Below are positions 17,501 to 26,832 of a stretch of DNA of 64,000 nt, piece after piece. Origin of the DNA: an uncultured Eubacteriales bacterium (GTDB lineage Bacteria; Bacillota; Clostridia; Oscillospirales; Acutalibacteraceae); assembly GCA_900316615.1 (NCBI GenBank), contig ONDU01000010.1, positions 1 through 64,000 of the forward strand. Direction: 5' to 3'. Numbering within the stretch: the first letter of the stretch is position 1; each line of letters starts with the position of its first letter. The notes under the pieces are model-generated. The model was given only the letters and a program-made list of their open reading frames with translations. It was not told where the DNA came from and did no database searches. The position numbers were made by a program, and so were the translations under genes.

Positions 17501-18526
17501 TCAGTTAAACTTGTAAATGGATTTTGCAAGCCTGTAAATTTTCATCGTAAGCTTGTCCCCTAATTTTCCAAACGGAAGATAAGCTCCTCCGCTTAATGTA
17601 TGATACCTCAGCTGTCTGTATATCTTTTTATCCTTTTGTTTTATCGTATTCCAAAGGTCATCTCTTTTGGCCAGTGCCTCGTCCGTTCCTATCATCAGAA
17701 GATGCAAACAGGAAATAGTGGTCATTATTGATAAGTTCCTGATAAGATACTTCCTGAGCTTTTTCGGAGCTTTTCTTTCCTCAGGCGTTACCACTCTGTC
17801 GAGTATCATCTTGTTTACCTTCAGCTGCTGGTCTATTCTCCTCATAAGAACCTGCTCATTTACCGACTGGTCATCTCTTCCCAGAAAATAGTGGTATAAA
17901 TTCAGATCGAGATAGCATAACGTCTTTGCATAGCAAAGTGGCTGATGCGTGAATATGTTGTCAACATAAAAGGTATGCTCCGGAAGAACTACTCCCGATT
18001 CTCTCAGAACATCAGTTCTGAACATAGCCGAATGCATTATTATATACTGTGACGGTGAAAAATGACCTATGTCGTCCCAGCCCATTATGACGTTTTCCTT
18101 GAAAACGTTCTTATATGTCATAACCTTTTGCTTATTATCATATAAATGGTCATATATATAGTTGCACATTATCAAATCTATTCTTGTACCGGAGCTTTCC
18201 CACTCCTTGAGATGTGCAAGAAGTTTTTTCAAGCTTTCAGTATCGAGCCAGTCATCAGAATCCACTACCTTTAAATACTGACCTTTTGCAAGCTCCAGTC
18301 CCTTGTTTACCGCAGAGCCGTGTCCACCGTTTTCCTTGTGAACTACTCTTACGGTATCCGGATATTTCTCTCTGTACCTGTCTGCTATCTCTGCGGTTCT
18401 GTCCTTTGAACCGTCATTAACTATTATTATTTCTACATCCGTACTGTCCGGCATAAGAGTATCTACGCAACGCTCAAGATAATCCTCTGAATTGTAGCTT
18501 GGCACAACAAATGAAATATATCTCAT
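17501..18526 (-). CDS. Glycosyltransferase family 2
   Basis: A 341-residue GT-A glycosyltransferase. It begins YISFVVPSYNSEDYLERCVDTL, has VEIIIVNDGSKDRT for the nucleotide site and the DxD-type VVDSDDWLD near residue 90, then a helical C-terminal part. It should add a sugar from a nucleotide donor to a lipid or polysaccharide. First gene of the seven-gene minus-strand operon that contains glf, so galactofuranose-containing glycan is plausible. Shine-Dalgarno AGGAGA. The sugar and acceptor are not known. Confidence 0.92.
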   Translation of the reverse strand: MRYISFVVPSYNSEDYLERCVDTLMPDSTDVEIIIVNDGSKDRTAEIADRYREKYPDTVRVVHKENGGHGSAVNKGLELAKGQYLKVVDSDDWLDTESLKKLLAHLKEWESSGTRIDLIMCNYIYDHLYDNKQKVMTYKNVFKENVIMGWDDIGHFSPSQYIIMHSAMFRTDVLRESGVVLPEHTFYVDNIFTHQPLCYAKTLCYLDLNLYHYFLGRDDQSVNEQVLMRRIDQQLKVNKMILDRVVTPEERKAPKKLRKYLIRNLSIMTTISCLHLLMIGTDEALAKRDDLWNTIKQKDKKIYRQLRYHTLSGGAYLPFGKLGDKLTMKIYRLAKSIYKFN

Positions 18527-18574
18527 ATATCAATTCTCCTACCCTGATAACAGGTGTATTTTTCCATAAACTCT

Positions 18575-18604
18575 ATTATACAAAAAATTTTTTTAAAAGT
18601 CTAA
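18575..18604 (-). promoter_or_regulatory. Putative promoter of the glycan operon
   Basis: Minus strand -10 TATAAT (18575-18580) with a weak -35 TTAGAC (18599-18604) at 18-nt spacing, about 50 nt before the glycosyltransferase start. The surrounding 18527-18736 is AT-rich and holds nothing else recognisable. Confidence 0.5.
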
Positions 18605-18736
18605 CCAATTACATAAATTTTATTTTTTTTTATATTTTGTTCAGAATTACATCACATTTTCAAAGCTATGTTATATACATAAACAGCTTAACATAATTTT
18701 TCACTTTTATCAAGTACCTTGCATATACTTTTATGC

Positions 18737-18831
18737 GGCGATTTCAGATTGTTTGCGGACAAGTCCGCAAACGCAGAAGTGCAAATGCACTTCTGAATGT
18801 CAAAAAGTTCTTTTTGACATATGAAATCGCC
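18737..18831. repeat. Cloverleaf intergenic element, copy 3
   Basis: The closing stem is a variant, GGCGATTTCA with TGAAATCGCC, showing paired changes from the usual GCGATTGCAG. Inside are GTTTGCGGAC/GTCCGCAAAC (18751-18772), CAGAAGTGC/GCACTTCTG (18774-18795) and ATGTCAAAAA/TTTTTGACAT (18797-18820). It begins 9 nt after the stop codon of the flavoprotein gene at 18841 and is probably part of its 3' end. Confidence 0.9.
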
Positions 18832-18840
18832 TTCCCTAGT

Positions 18841-20463
18841 TTACAGCACAGCCTTTTCTGCTATAAGCTCGGCACATTTTATTCCGTCTACCGCCGCCGA
18901 CATTATGCCTCCTGCATAGCCTGCACCTTCTCCGCAGGGATAAAGTCCCTTTACGGCAACGCTTTCAAGAATGCTGTCACGCAAAATTCTTACAGGCGAG
19001 GAGCTTCTCGTTTCGACTGCGGTCAGTATTGCATCACCGTCAGAAAATCCGCTCAGCCTTGAACCGAGCCTTACTATGCCTTCTTTCAGTGCGACTGTAA
19101 CATATTCCGGCAGACATTCGCTGATATTTGCCATTGTAACTCCTGCCGTATAGCTAGGAACTACACTTCCGAATGAAACCGTTCTTTTGTTTATCATAAA
19201 GTCCGCTGCACGCTGTACGGGAGCATTGTAATTTCCTCCGCCAAGCTCAAATGCTTTTTTCTCAAGCTTTCTCTGAAGCTCAACTCCTGCAAGAGGTTCA
19301 CTGCTTCCGAAATCATCGGGAGTTATTCCGACAAGCAAGGCACTGTTTGAGTTTATACCGTTTCTTGCAAATTCGCTCATTCCGTTCGTCACAAGATGAC
19401 CGCTTTCGCTTGCGGCTGCAACCACAGTTCCGCCCGGACACATACAGAAGGTATATACTCCCCTGCCGTTTTCGAGATGTACGGCAAGCTTGTAATCGGC
19501 AGCTCCCAGTTTTCCCTTTCCTGCAAAGCTCCCATACTGTGCCTTGTTTATCATACTTTGAAGGTGCTCTATCCTTACTCCGACAGAAAAGGCTTTCTGT
19601 TGTACCGGTATTTTTTTGTTCACAAGCATTTCAAATGTATCTCTTGCACTGTGTCCCAAAGCAAGTACAAGATTTTCACATTCCATTCTTTCATATCCGC
19701 TTTTTGTCTTTACGGTTATTCCCTTTACAACGCCGTCCCTTATGTCTATGTCTGTAAGAGTATGCTCAAAAAGAACTTTTCCTCCAAGTCCGATTATATC
19801 CTTACGAATATTTTTTACCGCTTCAGGCAGTTTATCAGTGCCTATATGAGGCTTTGAATTATACAATATTTCCTTCGGTGCTCCGTGACTGACAAATTCT
19901 TCCAGAACTTTTTTTATCCTTACGTCCTTTGTACCTGTATTGAGCTTGCCGTCTGAAAACGTCCCTGCTCCGCCCTCTCCGAACTGTACGTTTGAGTTAA
20001 TATTGAGCCTTCCTGTTTTCCAGAAGCTCACAACATCCTTCTGACGCTCCTCAACGCATTTTCCTCTTTCCAGAATTACGGGCTTCAGCCCGAGCTGTGC
20101 AAGAACAAGTCCGCAGAAAAGCCCCGCAGGTCCTGCACCGACTATAACAGGTGACGGAAAGTCTTTTTTTAAGCTTCCGCTGATTTTTATTGTATATCGG
20201 CTGTCGGAAGCATATTCTGCTTTAGTTTTCTGATTTTTTTTACTGTTTATTATATTTTTTTCGCTTACAATTCGATTATCCGGGCTGAATTTTACCGCTG
20301 CATTGTAATGTACATCATTCTTTTTCCGTGCGTCTACAGAAAGCTTTACAAATTCAAAGCTCTTTACTGCCGTTTCGGGAATATTTAACTTTTTCGCTAT
20401 CTCATTTTTTACAGTTTCTTCCGTATAATCAACAGGAAGCTTAATATCACTTAATTTCAGCAT
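18841..20463 (-). CDS. FAD-dependent oxidoreductase, COG2509 family
   Basis: A protein of 540 residues belonging to the uncharacterised FAD-dependent dehydrogenases. About 95 N-terminal residues form a small domain, then the FAD Rossmann motif PVIVGAGPAGLFCGLVLAQLG, VQFGEGGAGTFSDGKLNT, LALGHSARDTFE and the C-terminal GLYPCGEGAGYAGGIMSAAVDG. The ATG at 20463 has GGAG ten nt upstream; a GTG six nt earlier is too close. It overlaps the preceding flavoprotein gene by 17 nt, so the pair is co-transcribed. Substrate unknown. Confidence 0.9.
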   Translation of the reverse strand: MLKLSDIKLPVDYTEETVKNEIAKKLNIPETAVKSFEFVKLSVDARKKNDVHYNAAVKFSPDNRIVSEKNIINSKKNQKTKAEYASDSRYTIKISGSLKKDFPSPVIVGAGPAGLFCGLVLAQLGLKPVILERGKCVEERQKDVVSFWKTGRLNINSNVQFGEGGAGTFSDGKLNTGTKDVRIKKVLEEFVSHGAPKEILYNSKPHIGTDKLPEAVKNIRKDIIGLGGKVLFEHTLTDIDIRDGVVKGITVKTKSGYERMECENLVLALGHSARDTFEMLVNKKIPVQQKAFSVGVRIEHLQSMINKAQYGSFAGKGKLGAADYKLAVHLENGRGVYTFCMCPGGTVVAAASESGHLVTNGMSEFARNGINSNSALLVGITPDDFGSSEPLAGVELQRKLEKKAFELGGGNYNAPVQRAADFMINKRTVSFGSVVPSYTAGVTMANISECLPEYVTVALKEGIVRLGSRLSGFSDGDAILTAVETRSSSPVRILRDSILESVAVKGLYPCGEGAGYAGGIMSAAVDGIKCAELIAEKAVL

Positions 20464-21769
20464 ATCCACTCTTCTCCATACGTCCTGCTATACTCTCAGC
20501 TGCTATTATACCGCTGCACCACGCCCAGTGCAGATTGTATCCTCCGCAGCTTCCGTCTATATCGGCAAGCTCACCGTTTATATATATGTTCCTGTATTTT
20601 TTGCTGCACATATCGTCAAAGCTTATTTCCTTTGCTGATACTCCTCCTGCCGTAACCTGTGCATTCTCAAAGCCTGATGTCTTTGACGGGATAAATTCCC
20701 AGCCCTTGAGTATTCTGCATATTTTTTCAGTTTCTGCCTTACTTAATGTTGCTGTCTTTCTTGAAAGGTCTGTAATCCCTGCTTTTTTCAGAACAGCTGT
20801 ACCAAGCCTTTTGTTGATAAAGCCGTCAAAGAATTTTTCAAGCTCATATCTTCCGAAAAGTTCTTTTCTGTGTGTAATCAGATTTCTACAGCTTTCGGTA
20901 TCGTATTCGGGAAGTAAATCGACACATACTTTTATATTTCGGTATTTTCTGCCCTTTACGGTTTTAAAGGCAAAATACTCGTTTACAAACCTTGAAAGCT
21001 GAAATACGCATATTCCGCTCAAGGAATTTTCGGTAAACTGAAGCTCTCCGCTGTGGCTGTCAATAAAGCTTCCGTCAGCGTAGAGCGATACTCTGCTTTT
21101 TACCCTTACTCCCTTGACGGTATGAAGAAGCTTGTCAGAACAGCTTACAGACGTAAGCGACGGAAAAACAGGTATAATATCTATGCCAAGATTTTTAACA
21201 AGTCCGTAGCCGTTTCCGTTACTGCTCAGCTTTGGGCTTGCTTTTCCTCCGCATGACAGTACCGCATATTTGGCTGATATTTTAAGTCTTGTACATTCCT
21301 GTTCGCCTGCCCTGCATTCGCAAGTCAGGCAAACTCCCTTTTTGTCAGGTACTATTTCCGTAACGGTTGTATTGCAAAGCTCGGTTATTCCGTTCGACAA
21401 AATATAGTTTCTCATACAGTCCGCTACCGATGACGCACCATTGCTGAGCGGATATATTCTCCCCTCACTGTCGCTTATCGTCAGAAGTCCTGCTTCTTCA
21501 AAATACTTCCTTATATAATTACAGTCGTATTTTTTGAAAATAGTCTTTGCATATTCCGCCACTGTACCAAAATAAAACTTCTCCGATATATTCTCATTGC
21601 TGAGATTACAGCGTCCGTTTCCCGTTGCAAGAAGTTTCCTTCCGACCTTTGCATTACGCTCTGCAATGACTATCTTTCCTTTTACTCCGAGCCTTGCAAG
21701 AGCTAAGGCTGTCATCAGTCCCGAGGCTCCGCCGCCGATTATGACTATATCGCATTTTACGAATTCCAT
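20447..21769 (-). CDS. HI0933/BaiN-like flavoprotein
   Basis: A 440-residue NAD(P)/FAD-dependent oxidoreductase. FAD-binding IIGGGASGLMTALALARLG is at residues 10-28, LLATGNGRCNLSN follows, and the family segment GFENAQVTAGGVSAKEI lies about 80 residues before the end, which closes GGYNLHWAWCSGIIAAESIAG. Related proteins reduce bile-acid intermediates or other enoyl compounds, but the cellular role is mostly unknown. Directly upstream of, and overlapping, the COG2509 flavoprotein. Confidence 0.9.
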   Translation of the reverse strand: MEFVKCDIVIIGGGASGLMTALALARLGVKGKIVIAERNAKVGRKLLATGNGRCNLSNENISEKFYFGTVAEYAKTIFKKYDCNYIRKYFEEAGLLTISDSEGRIYPLSNGASSVADCMRNYILSNGITELCNTTVTEIVPDKKGVCLTCECRAGEQECTRLKISAKYAVLSCGGKASPKLSSNGNGYGLVKNLGIDIIPVFPSLTSVSCSDKLLHTVKGVRVKSRVSLYADGSFIDSHSGELQFTENSLSGICVFQLSRFVNEYFAFKTVKGRKYRNIKVCVDLLPEYDTESCRNLITHRKELFGRYELEKFFDGFINKRLGTAVLKKAGITDLSRKTATLSKAETEKICRILKGWEFIPSKTSGFENAQVTAGGVSAKEISFDDMCSKKYRNIYINGELADIDGSCGGYNLHWAWCSGIIAAESIAGRMEKSGYAEIK

Positions 21770-21780
21770 TTATATCACCT

Positions 21781-21816
21781 AAAAACCAGAGGCAGCACCG
21801 CATGTATGCTGCCTCT
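21781..21816 (-). terminator. Terminator after the small exporter gene
   Basis: AGAGGCAGCA pairs with TGCTGCCTCT (loop 9 nt) and on the minus strand is followed by GGTTTTT. It lies 54 nt after the stop at 21871 and just before the HI0933-like gene. Confidence 0.75.
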
Positions 21817-21870
21817 TTAAAACCCTGCCTTTGAAAACTAAAAATCAATCTTGAACTTTATATAACTAAT

Positions 21871-22347
21871 TTACGGTGCAAATATGAAGCTTATTCCGTT
21901 TGCCACAAGTATAGAACCTGTTCCCATAATTATTCCTGCTATCAGAACTCCCAGCATTACAGCCGCTATGCTCTTCTTAAATCCCATATCGAGTATACTT
22001 GCAGCAAGTGTTCCTGTCCATGCTCCTGTTCCCGGAAGCGGTATTCCTACAAAAAGCATAAGTGCTATAAACAAACCGTTTCCTGCTTTTGCCTGAAGCT
22101 TTTCCCCGCCGTGCTTGCCTTTCTCAAGACAAAAACTGAAAAATTTTCCTATAACGGGCTTGTCACTTCCCCATACAAGTACCTTTCTCGCAAAAAGATA
22201 TATCAACGGTACGGGCAGCATATTTCCTATTATACATATTACGTATGATACAAATATGTTCAGATGATTTGCCACCGCTACGGGAATAGCTCCTCTGAGC
22301 TCAACTATCGGAACCATCGAAATTAAAAAAACTATCAGATACCACAT
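21871..22347 (-). CDS. Small multidrug export protein family (COG2426)
   Basis: A membrane protein of 158 residues with four or five hydrophobic segments. The motif VPIVELRGAIPVAV near the N terminus and FVGIPLPGTGAWTGTLAAS in the middle are typical of the Sm_multidrug_ex family. The start is ATG 22347 after AAGGAGAAG; a longer frame to 22422 has no ribosome binding site and runs through the promoter. The exported compound is not known. Confidence 0.85.
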   Translation of the reverse strand: MWYLIVFLISMVPIVELRGAIPVAVANHLNIFVSYVICIIGNMLPVPLIYLFARKVLVWGSDKPVIGKFFSFCLEKGKHGGEKLQAKAGNGLFIALMLFVGIPLPGTGAWTGTLAASILDMGFKKSIAAVMLGVLIAGIIMGTGSILVANGISFIFAP

Positions 22348-22393
22348 AATAAAAATCTTCTCCTTATAACATAACTTTACAAAATCAGTTAAG

Positions 22394-22422
22394 AGTATAA
22401 CAGAATTGAACCTCCTTTTCAA
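22394..22422 (-). promoter_or_regulatory. Promoter of the small exporter gene
   Basis: Minus strand TTGAAA (22417-22422), 17-nt spacer, TATACT (22394-22399), about 45 nt before the start codon. Confidence 0.65.
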
Positions 22423-22507
22423 TATATACTAAAAAACAAAATTTTATATTTTTACACTCATTTTTTTACTTTAATTTATCTATAATGATAAATAGCAGAC
22501 TCCACGA

Positions 22508-22535
22508 TTGACAATATCTGCAAATTACGTACAAT
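22508..22535 (+). promoter_or_regulatory. Promoter of the VanZ-MATE pair
   Basis: TTGACA (22508-22513), 16-nt spacer, TACAAT (22530-22535); about 60 nt upstream of the VanZ-like start. Confidence 0.75.
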
Positions 22536-22597
22536 TATATATATGAGACGGATATAATTTGTATAAGAATTTTATTACGGAATACGAGGTGATTTTT

Positions 22598-23083
22598 TTG
22601 CAGAAGCCTTCTTCATCAAGCTTTCGTAAAATAACAGGAATAATGCTTACCGCAGGACTTATACTTTTCGCTTTCGTACATTCTATGATGCCTGCCGATA
22701 TTTCAGCTCAGGAAAGCAGCAGCTTTACGGCTTTTTTAGAGGACTTTTTCAGACTGTTTGGTGTAAGTGCCGAACTGAGCGGTCATATTATACGAAAAGC
22801 CGCTCATTTTACCGAATATGCCGCTATAGGTGCTTCCGCACTTTTCTGTGCAAAAGCCTTTGACAATGAAAAACCTCTTAAATATATTTTTAATATTCTC
22901 TTTACGGGACTTGCCGCTGCTGTGACTGACGAAGCAATTCAGCTTAATGTTGAGGGGCGTTCGGGTCAGATTACAGACGTACTTCTGGACTTTTCAGGCT
23001 TCCTGACAGGTGCTTCTTTAATTTTTGCTCTTACGGCTTTTATATCCCTTATCAGAAAAAGAAAAACAAAAAATCTTGATTAA
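22598..23083 (+). CDS. VanZ-like membrane protein
   Basis: A protein of 161 residues with four hydrophobic segments (about 12-30, 75-90, 97-120 and 130-150). The VanZ signature HIIRKAAHFTEYAAIG and VTDEAIQLNVEGRSGQITDVLLDFSG are clear. VanZ homologues affect envelope or glycopeptide sensitivity, but most have no defined role. The start is TTG at 22598 in the string GAGGTGATTTTTTTG; a TTG at 22559 lacks a ribosome binding site. It is followed 24 nt later by the MATE gene with the same type of start. Confidence 0.9.
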   Translation: MQKPSSSSFRKITGIMLTAGLILFAFVHSMMPADISAQESSSFTAFLEDFFRLFGVSAELSGHIIRKAAHFTEYAAIGASALFCAKAFDNEKPLKYIFNILFTGLAAAVTDEAIQLNVEGRSGQITDVLLDFSGFLTGASLIFALTAFISLIRKRKTKNLD

Positions 23084-23107
23084 AATTAAGCTAAGGATGT
23101 GATTTTT

Positions 23108-24466
23108 TTGGAAAATAAAAGTGAAAATAAAATGGGATATGCTCCGTTGTTCAGGCTGATAATAAGTATGTCGCTGCCTGCGATGTTCTCTATGGTTATT
23201 CAGGCTCTTTACAACATCGTTGACAGCATATTTGTATCTCAGTACAGTAAGGACGGTCTTACCGCCGTATCGCTTGCTTTTCCGATACAGATGTTTCTTA
23301 TTGCGGTTGCTGTCGGCACAGGTGTGGGCATAAACTCACTCGTTTCCAGACGGCTCGGTGAGAAAAAATATTATGAAGCCAACTCTGCCGCAACTCACGG
23401 ACTTGTTATCGGAGTTTTAAACTGGATTGTATTCCTTATACTTGGACTTACCATAGTAAAACCGTTTATAAACGCTTTTACCGATAATTCTCATATTGCT
23501 GAAATGGGTATTGATTACCTGTCCATAATTATGATTTATTCCTTTGGCTGCTTTATTGAGGTGATTATCGAAAAAACTCTGCAGGCTACCGGAAATATGA
23601 TTTTTCCTATGATTTTTATGATTACGGGTGCAGTAACCAATATTATTCTCGACCCCATATTTATATTTACACTTGATATGGGTGTCAAGGGTGCGGCTAT
23701 CGCTACGGTTATAGGTCAGATTGCTTCAATGATACTTGCGTTGCTCATACTTTTCCTTAAAAAGCATGAAGTACATATCTCCTTTAAAAATGTAAAATTT
23801 TCTTTGGCAACAGTTAAAAACATATACGCTGTAGGTATTCCCTCTATAATTATGCAGTCCATAACCTCCGTTATGCTTATGCTTGTAAATATTATTCTGA
23901 AAAAATTCTCAAATTCAGATGTTGCCATATCCGTTCTTAATGTCTACTTCAAGCTTCAGTCATTCGTATTTATGCCATGCTTCGGTCTTAATCAGGGACT
24001 TCTGCCTATTATGGGCTTCAACTATGGTGCTAAAAACAAGGAAAGACTTATCACCACAATCAAGTACGGTATCAGTATCGCTCTTTGTATTATGACCTTG
24101 GGTACTGTTACCTTCCTTTCAGTTCCTGAACTGCTGCTCGGAATGTTCAACGCTGATGCTCAGATGATGGATATAGGCAGAGTTGCCCTCAGAACCATAT
24201 GCGTATGCTTTATACCTGCTGCTGTCGGAATAATTTTCATATCATTCTTTCAGGCTACTGGTCATGGTCTGAGAAGTATGCTTATCTCACTTTTAAGACA
24301 GCTTATCGTTCTTGTTCCCTCTGCGTTTTTCCTCTCCTTCATAAGCCTTGACGCAGTATGGTTCGCTTTCCCTATAGCTGAGGCTATGGCACTTCTGTTT
24401 GCCATACTTCTGTTCTCAGACCTGTATAATAAAGAAATCAAACACCTCGGCAAGCCTGCTGCTTAA
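23108..24466 (+). CDS. MATE family efflux transporter
   Basis: A 452-residue multidrug and toxin extrusion transporter with twelve hydrophobic segments. It opens with APLFRLIISMSLPAMFSMVIQALYNIVDSIF and has VGTGVGINSLVSRRLGE and the second-half FGLNQGLLPIMGFNYGA. It should export cationic compounds using Na+ or H+. TTG at 23108 is used as start (AAGGATGTG upstream); GTG 23099 is an alternative. It shares the VanZ promoter and is followed by a strong terminator. Confidence 0.95.
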   Translation: MENKSENKMGYAPLFRLIISMSLPAMFSMVIQALYNIVDSIFVSQYSKDGLTAVSLAFPIQMFLIAVAVGTGVGINSLVSRRLGEKKYYEANSAATHGLVIGVLNWIVFLILGLTIVKPFINAFTDNSHIAEMGIDYLSIIMIYSFGCFIEVIIEKTLQATGNMIFPMIFMITGAVTNIILDPIFIFTLDMGVKGAAIATVIGQIASMILALLILFLKKHEVHISFKNVKFSLATVKNIYAVGIPSIIMQSITSVMLMLVNIILKKFSNSDVAISVLNVYFKLQSFVFMPCFGLNQGLLPIMGFNYGAKNKERLITTIKYGISIALCIMTLGTVTFLSVPELLLGMFNADAQMMDIGRVALRTICVCFIPAAVGIIFISFFQATGHGLRSMLISLLRQLIVLVPSAFFLSFISLDAVWFAFPIAEAMALLFAILLFSDLYNKEIKHLGKPAA

Positions 24467-24481
24467 CCCCAACCAAAGCGA

Positions 24482-24524
24482 TTGGCACTGAGCATCGTAA
24501 CTGCTCAGTGCCAAGCTTTTTTTT
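24482..24524 (+). terminator. Intrinsic terminator after MATE gene
   Basis: A 13-bp perfect stem TTGGCACTGAGCA with TGCTCAGTGCCAA, 7-nt loop, then CTTTTTTTT. Confidence 0.95.
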
Positions 24525-24590
24525 ATTAAAGAAATCTGCTCTTTTCGCCTTACAGCCATTTTATAAGCTGAGAAGCCTGATAATCATAAG

Positions 24591-25142
24591 CTAAAACGTC
24601 TCCGGGTAAAAGACAACAGCCGTTCTTCGGAAGGCTGATACAATACGTACAACAGCAGAATAAGCAAGGCTTCCACAGTAACCGTAAACCAATATATCCG
24701 CTCTTTTAAAAAAAGTTTCTGCGGCTGCAAGTATAACAGCAAAAACAATACTTATAATTCCGCTTATAAGCTTAAGCCTCCATGAGGGAGCTGCACAGCG
24801 TTTTTCCTCCAACGCCCTCAGAATATCTATACCGCCTGCAAAAACATGAATGCCAATCATATAAATCAAAACATACAGCTTTGCCATTGACATCATAGCA
24901 GTTGTAAACATACTGAAATCAAGTACAATAACAGCCTGATACAAAAAAGCCTTTCCTCCTACCATATGTGATGCCATAGTAAAATAATACCACAAAAGCC
25001 CGAAGCCGTAAACAGTAAGGGATATGCTCAATATTGCAGCTATAATCAGGCAGCCATTATCAGGCACCATAAACAGTATCACGGAAAATAACAGCATTGC
25101 AACGCCCAGAGCAATATTTTTTAACCTTTGAATATAACTCAC
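24591..25142 (-). CDS. DUF308/HdeD-like membrane protein
   Basis: A 183-residue protein with about six hydrophobic segments arranged as paired hairpins, beginning MSYIQRLKNIALGVAMLLFSVILFMVP, which resembles the HdeD/DUF308 family. No enzymatic motif. It overlaps the preceding gene by 4 nt (ATGA) and is last in a three-gene minus-strand operon. Role unknown. Confidence 0.65.
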   Translation of the reverse strand: MSYIQRLKNIALGVAMLLFSVILFMVPDNGCLIIAAILSISLTVYGFGLLWYYFTMASHMVGGKAFLYQAVIVLDFSMFTTAMMSMAKLYVLIYMIGIHVFAGGIDILRALEEKRCAAPSWRLKLISGIISIVFAVILAAAETFFKRADILVYGYCGSLAYSAVVRIVSAFRRTAVVFYPETF

Positions 25143-26311
25143 ATTTCTGTTTCCTTTCTGAAATAACGGACTAATTTTTTATAATCCTTAATTCCTCTTA
25201 AATCCATTTTCCTGTATTCTAAGGAATAACCTGCAATTTTGTTTCCTGAATTATAAATTTTGTTTGTAACCATACTTTTCTGAGCCATAGCAGCCATAAC
25301 GAATTTACCTATAAACGTATCGTCCTTATCGTCACCCTTAGCCTGAACATACTCCTCCTGATATTTTTCCAAATCAAAAGCAGGAATTTTCTGCCCCGAT
25401 ACTTTTTCTCCAAAAGCCTTCCATTCAGCACTTGAATCAAGCTTACGCCCTGATATAATTCTGTCAATTTCTTTTTGGTAAGGAACAGCAGCATCAAAAT
25501 CATAACGTCCGCATTCAAATGTATTGTACATGCCTTTCAGATATTTCAGAGCATATATCATCTGACAGAATGCGTGTTTATAATCAGAAGGATTGTCCTT
25601 TACGATTTCCTCATAGTTTCCCCAGGCCGGAAGATATTTATAACGTATAAAGCTGTAATCCGGAAGATGTCCCGCACGTCCGTGTCCCAGGTTCATAATT
25701 GAATTTTCGCTGTTTACAAAAAGACTTGCAGTATATATGCTGTTTCCCAAATCATCGGGAGCTGATGCACTGTGCCGGAATACTATCTTCTTTTCGGTAA
25801 AGCTCCCGTCATTTCCGAAAAGCTCGTAAAAATGGTAATTCGTATTATTTATTACCAAGGACGGTGTACCGGCAAAATAACGGTGTGCCCACGTATCCGA
25901 CAAGATATGCATTGCTATTCCTGCTGCCTGTAAGCTTTTATCTTTAGCAAGCTGTATTGTTTCCTTTAAAAGCTCACCGTTGGGATTGCATATCAGTCTG
26001 TATTTATTTTTATAACGCTTGGAGCAATGCTTTTGCACAGGCTCTGCATACAGGTCATAAGGCAGAAAATGAAACGACGCCCATATACGTGTGATATTCT
26101 GTAAGCCTAAAATATCGGTACGGGCGTCCATAAGCTCCAGCTGAAGCTGTGTTGTAGCCGCTGAAGCAGGTGCTTTTATTTTTGAAATCAGAGTACTGCT
26201 GAAAAAATCAACCAACTGGCTGCTGTAGCATACTGCAAGACTTTCCTCATGCGAATACCCTGCAAGCTGTGCCGCACAATATGTGGCGTAATAGTGAAAA
26301 TCAGAATTCAT
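25139..26311 (-). CDS. DUF6765-like protein
   Basis: A soluble protein of 390 residues beginning MNSDFHYYATYCAAQLAGYSHEES, the opening I associate with DUF6765. Several histidines (HFLPYD, AMHILSDTWAHRYFAG, HHF-like spacing) resemble a zinc-dependent phospholipase C / HD-type helical fold: AGIAMHILSDTWAHRYFAG near residue 140 is the clearest. I infer a metal-binding helical hydrolase-like fold but no activity. Second gene of an operon between two small membrane proteins, with 9 and -4 nt spacing. Confidence 0.7.
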   Translation of the reverse strand: MNSDFHYYATYCAAQLAGYSHEESLAVCYSSQLVDFFSSTLISKIKAPASAATTQLQLELMDARTDILGLQNITRIWASFHFLPYDLYAEPVQKHCSKRYKNKYRLICNPNGELLKETIQLAKDKSLQAAGIAMHILSDTWAHRYFAGTPSLVINNTNYHFYELFGNDGSFTEKKIVFRHSASAPDDLGNSIYTASLFVNSENSIMNLGHGRAGHLPDYSFIRYKYLPAWGNYEEIVKDNPSDYKHAFCQMIYALKYLKGMYNTFECGRYDFDAAVPYQKEIDRIISGRKLDSSAEWKAFGEKVSGQKIPAFDLEKYQEEYVQAKGDDKDDTFIGKFVMAAMAQKSMVTNKIYNSGNKIAGYSLEYRKMDLRGIKDYKKLVRYFRKETEM

Positions 26312-26320
26312 AACTTCCCC

Positions 26321-26791
26321 CTATAACGCTTCTTTCTTCTTTCTGAGCTTTCGGACAGAAACTGCCGAAAATATTAAATCTGCCGTAAAGAATGCCGAAG
26401 TCGCATCAATAAACATTGTTATAATCATATTTAAAATATCGTCCGCAAACACAAATATTAAAAAGATTTCTATCAGAACGCTCAGAACATATAAAAGCAA
26501 TAAAACACACGCCCAAAGGATATATCCGTTTCCCTTTTTGCTGCCCATACCCTCCGCACGGGCTGAAAAGCCTACAAAACACCTTAACAGAAAATCAGAC
26601 ATCATCAAAGCATATGATATAACATATACTGCTGTTCCTTCCTCCTGATATGATGCAGCAGCCTGACGTAAGCCCTCGCTGTATAAGGTAAGCATATATC
26701 TGACAATCGTCCAGACAGCAAAAAGAACTACTCCTGTTCCAAGGGTAATAAGATTATCCTCCAGCCGTCTTATTTTAGCTTCCATATTCAT
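26321..26791 (-). CDS. Four-TM membrane protein of unknown function
   Basis: A protein of about 156 residues with four hydrophobic helices and a basic C terminus. I recognise no family. I start at ATG 26791 (AAGGA upstream); an ATG six nt later is equally possible. A longer reading to 26869 only adds residues encoded by the arm of a cloverleaf repeat. First gene of the operon with the DUF6765-like and HdeD-like proteins. Confidence 0.7.
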   Translation of the reverse strand: MNMEAKIRRLEDNLITLGTGVVLFAVWTIVRYMLTLYSEGLRQAAASYQEEGTAVYVISYALMMSDFLLRCFVGFSARAEGMGSKKGNGYILWACVLLLLYVLSVLIEIFLIFVFADDILNMIITMFIDATSAFFTADLIFSAVSVRKLRKKKEAL

Positions 26792-26832
26792 ACATTTTCC
26801 TTCCGTACACAGTCTGCGGCTTCGCTCAGGCT

